Source: Terriglobia bacterium
GTDB lineage: Bacteria > Acidobacteriota > Vicinamibacteria > Vicinamibacterales > CAVVIG01
Assembly (NCBI GenBank): GCA_020073005.1
Contig: JAIQFX010000031.1
Span: 1-49,753 of the forward strand
DNA length: 49,753 nucleotides
Reading direction: 5' to 3'
The position numbers and the translations under genes were made by a program. The notes below the pieces were generated by a model, which ran no database searches, was not told the origin of the DNA, and saw nothing but the letters and a program-made list of their open reading frames with translations. Shown here piece by piece: positions 49,418-49,753 of this stretch; position 1 is the first letter of the stretch, and each line of letters opens with the position of its first letter.

Positions 49418-49753
49418 GACCGACGCGCTGGCGTACTCCGACTCGACCACCGAGGCGGAGACGGCCCATGTCGTCGCGACGCCCATCACGGTGTCGATCT
49501 TTCTCGCGCTGGGCGCGGCTGCGACCATCGGCGGAGTTCTGCGCGGGCATCTCGTCTTCACCGAGCGGATGAACCGTGCGCATCTGGCCGTCGAGCGCCG
49601 GCGCACCGCGCGCGCGATCGCGCTGATCGACATGTGCATCGGCGGGCTGCTGGCCATCGATGGTGTCATGTTGGCCGGCACGAGCGCGCTGTCAGCCGTC
49701 TTCTCGATCAGTCTCGCGCTCGGGATCGTTCTGGCGACGTTCGTGCTCGAACC
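49416..49753 (+). CDS. Membrane protein, C-terminus cut by window edge
   Basis: The plus-strand frame is open from 49377 to the right edge. From the ATG at 49416 it encodes at least 112 residues with a hydrophobic segment (about 25-42), a basic charged loop FTERMNRAHLAVERRRTAR, and two further hydrophobic segments. It has the layout of a small multi-helix membrane protein. The start could be later, for example GTG in VSIFLALG. Function is unknown. Confidence 0.6.
   Translation, partial: MTDALAYSDSTTEAETAHVVATPITVSIFLALGAAATIGGVLRGHLVFTERMNRAHLAVERRRTARAIALIDMCIGGLLAIDGVMLAGTSALSAVFSISLALGIVLATFVLE

Noticed and set aside
1-49753. tRNA or rRNA genes
   Set aside because: I saw no cloverleaf with a TTCGAATC-type T-arm plus acceptor end, and no ribosomal RNA signature, though I could not run a search.

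Overview
The window looks like chromosomal DNA of a high-GC Gram-negative bacterium, most probably an Acidobacteriota member of the Vicinamibacteria type. This is inferred from gene content and style, not from a database match. The signs are a TIGR02999-type sigma factor coupled to a WD40 Ser/Thr kinase, exported M14, M20, S9 and M29-like peptidases, DUF5666 and Dabb proteins, lipoprotein and outer-membrane components, and many short word-like palindromic repeats. I saw no rRNA, tRNA, CRISPR array, insertion sequence or phage gene.

Layout. 1-6.1 kb: a sigma-like gene cut by the left edge, a single-domain globin, a Ser/Thr kinase-WD40 gene coupled to its sigma factor, and a second globin overlapping a zinc alcohol dehydrogenase. 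6.2-10.8 kb: PrdX-type deacylase, flavin reductase-like protein, a BNR-repeat protein overlapping a MoaD/ThiS-like protein, a CxxC protein and RmuC. 10.8-16.6 kb: a three-gene RND efflux operon (pump, adaptor, outer-membrane lipoprotein), each junction a 4-nt overlap. 16.7-25.7 kb: SprT-like metalloprotease, DUF1295 membrane protein, zinc-ribbon protein, cytochrome c, M29-like aminopeptidase, DUF5666 lipoprotein with a structured leader, Uup-type ABC-F ATPase, TPR-LuxR regulator and cupin. 25.7-30.5 kb: pentaheme cytochrome, ilvE diverging from a MocR regulator, two small coupled genes and a predicted exported metalloprotease. 30.6-35.6 kb: M14 and M20 exopeptidases with a palindromic element and a 5'-truncated coding remnant between them. 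35.6-43 kb: AlgX-like protein and MBOAT acyltransferase, an exported SAM methyltransferase, PAS histidine kinase and S9 peptidase. 43-47.2 kb: TauE/SafE permease, a threonine-dehydrogenase-like SDR, thrB and thrC. 47.2 kb to the end: a B12-binding radical SAM protein, a small conserved protein, an outer-membrane protein tail and a membrane protein cut by the right edge.

Working units. The efflux operon, the sigma/kinase pair, the globin/dehydrogenase pair, the BNR/MoaD-like pair, AlgX-like/MBOAT, S9/histidine kinase and thrB/thrC are joined by 1-4-nt overlaps or a 1-nt gap and are probably translationally coupled. The threonine genes make threonine from homoserine, beside an enzyme that may degrade threonine.

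The most striking feature is a set of at least ten unrelated short repeat families, many palindromic or built of short tandem words. They occur in two settings. Some start at or contain the stop codon of a gene. Others sit in frame inside conserved proteins (ABC-F, homoserine kinase, threonine synthase, S9 peptidase, MBOAT, SprT-like, M29-like, AlgX-like, a CxxC protein). I regard this as the best candidate for an undescribed system in this window.
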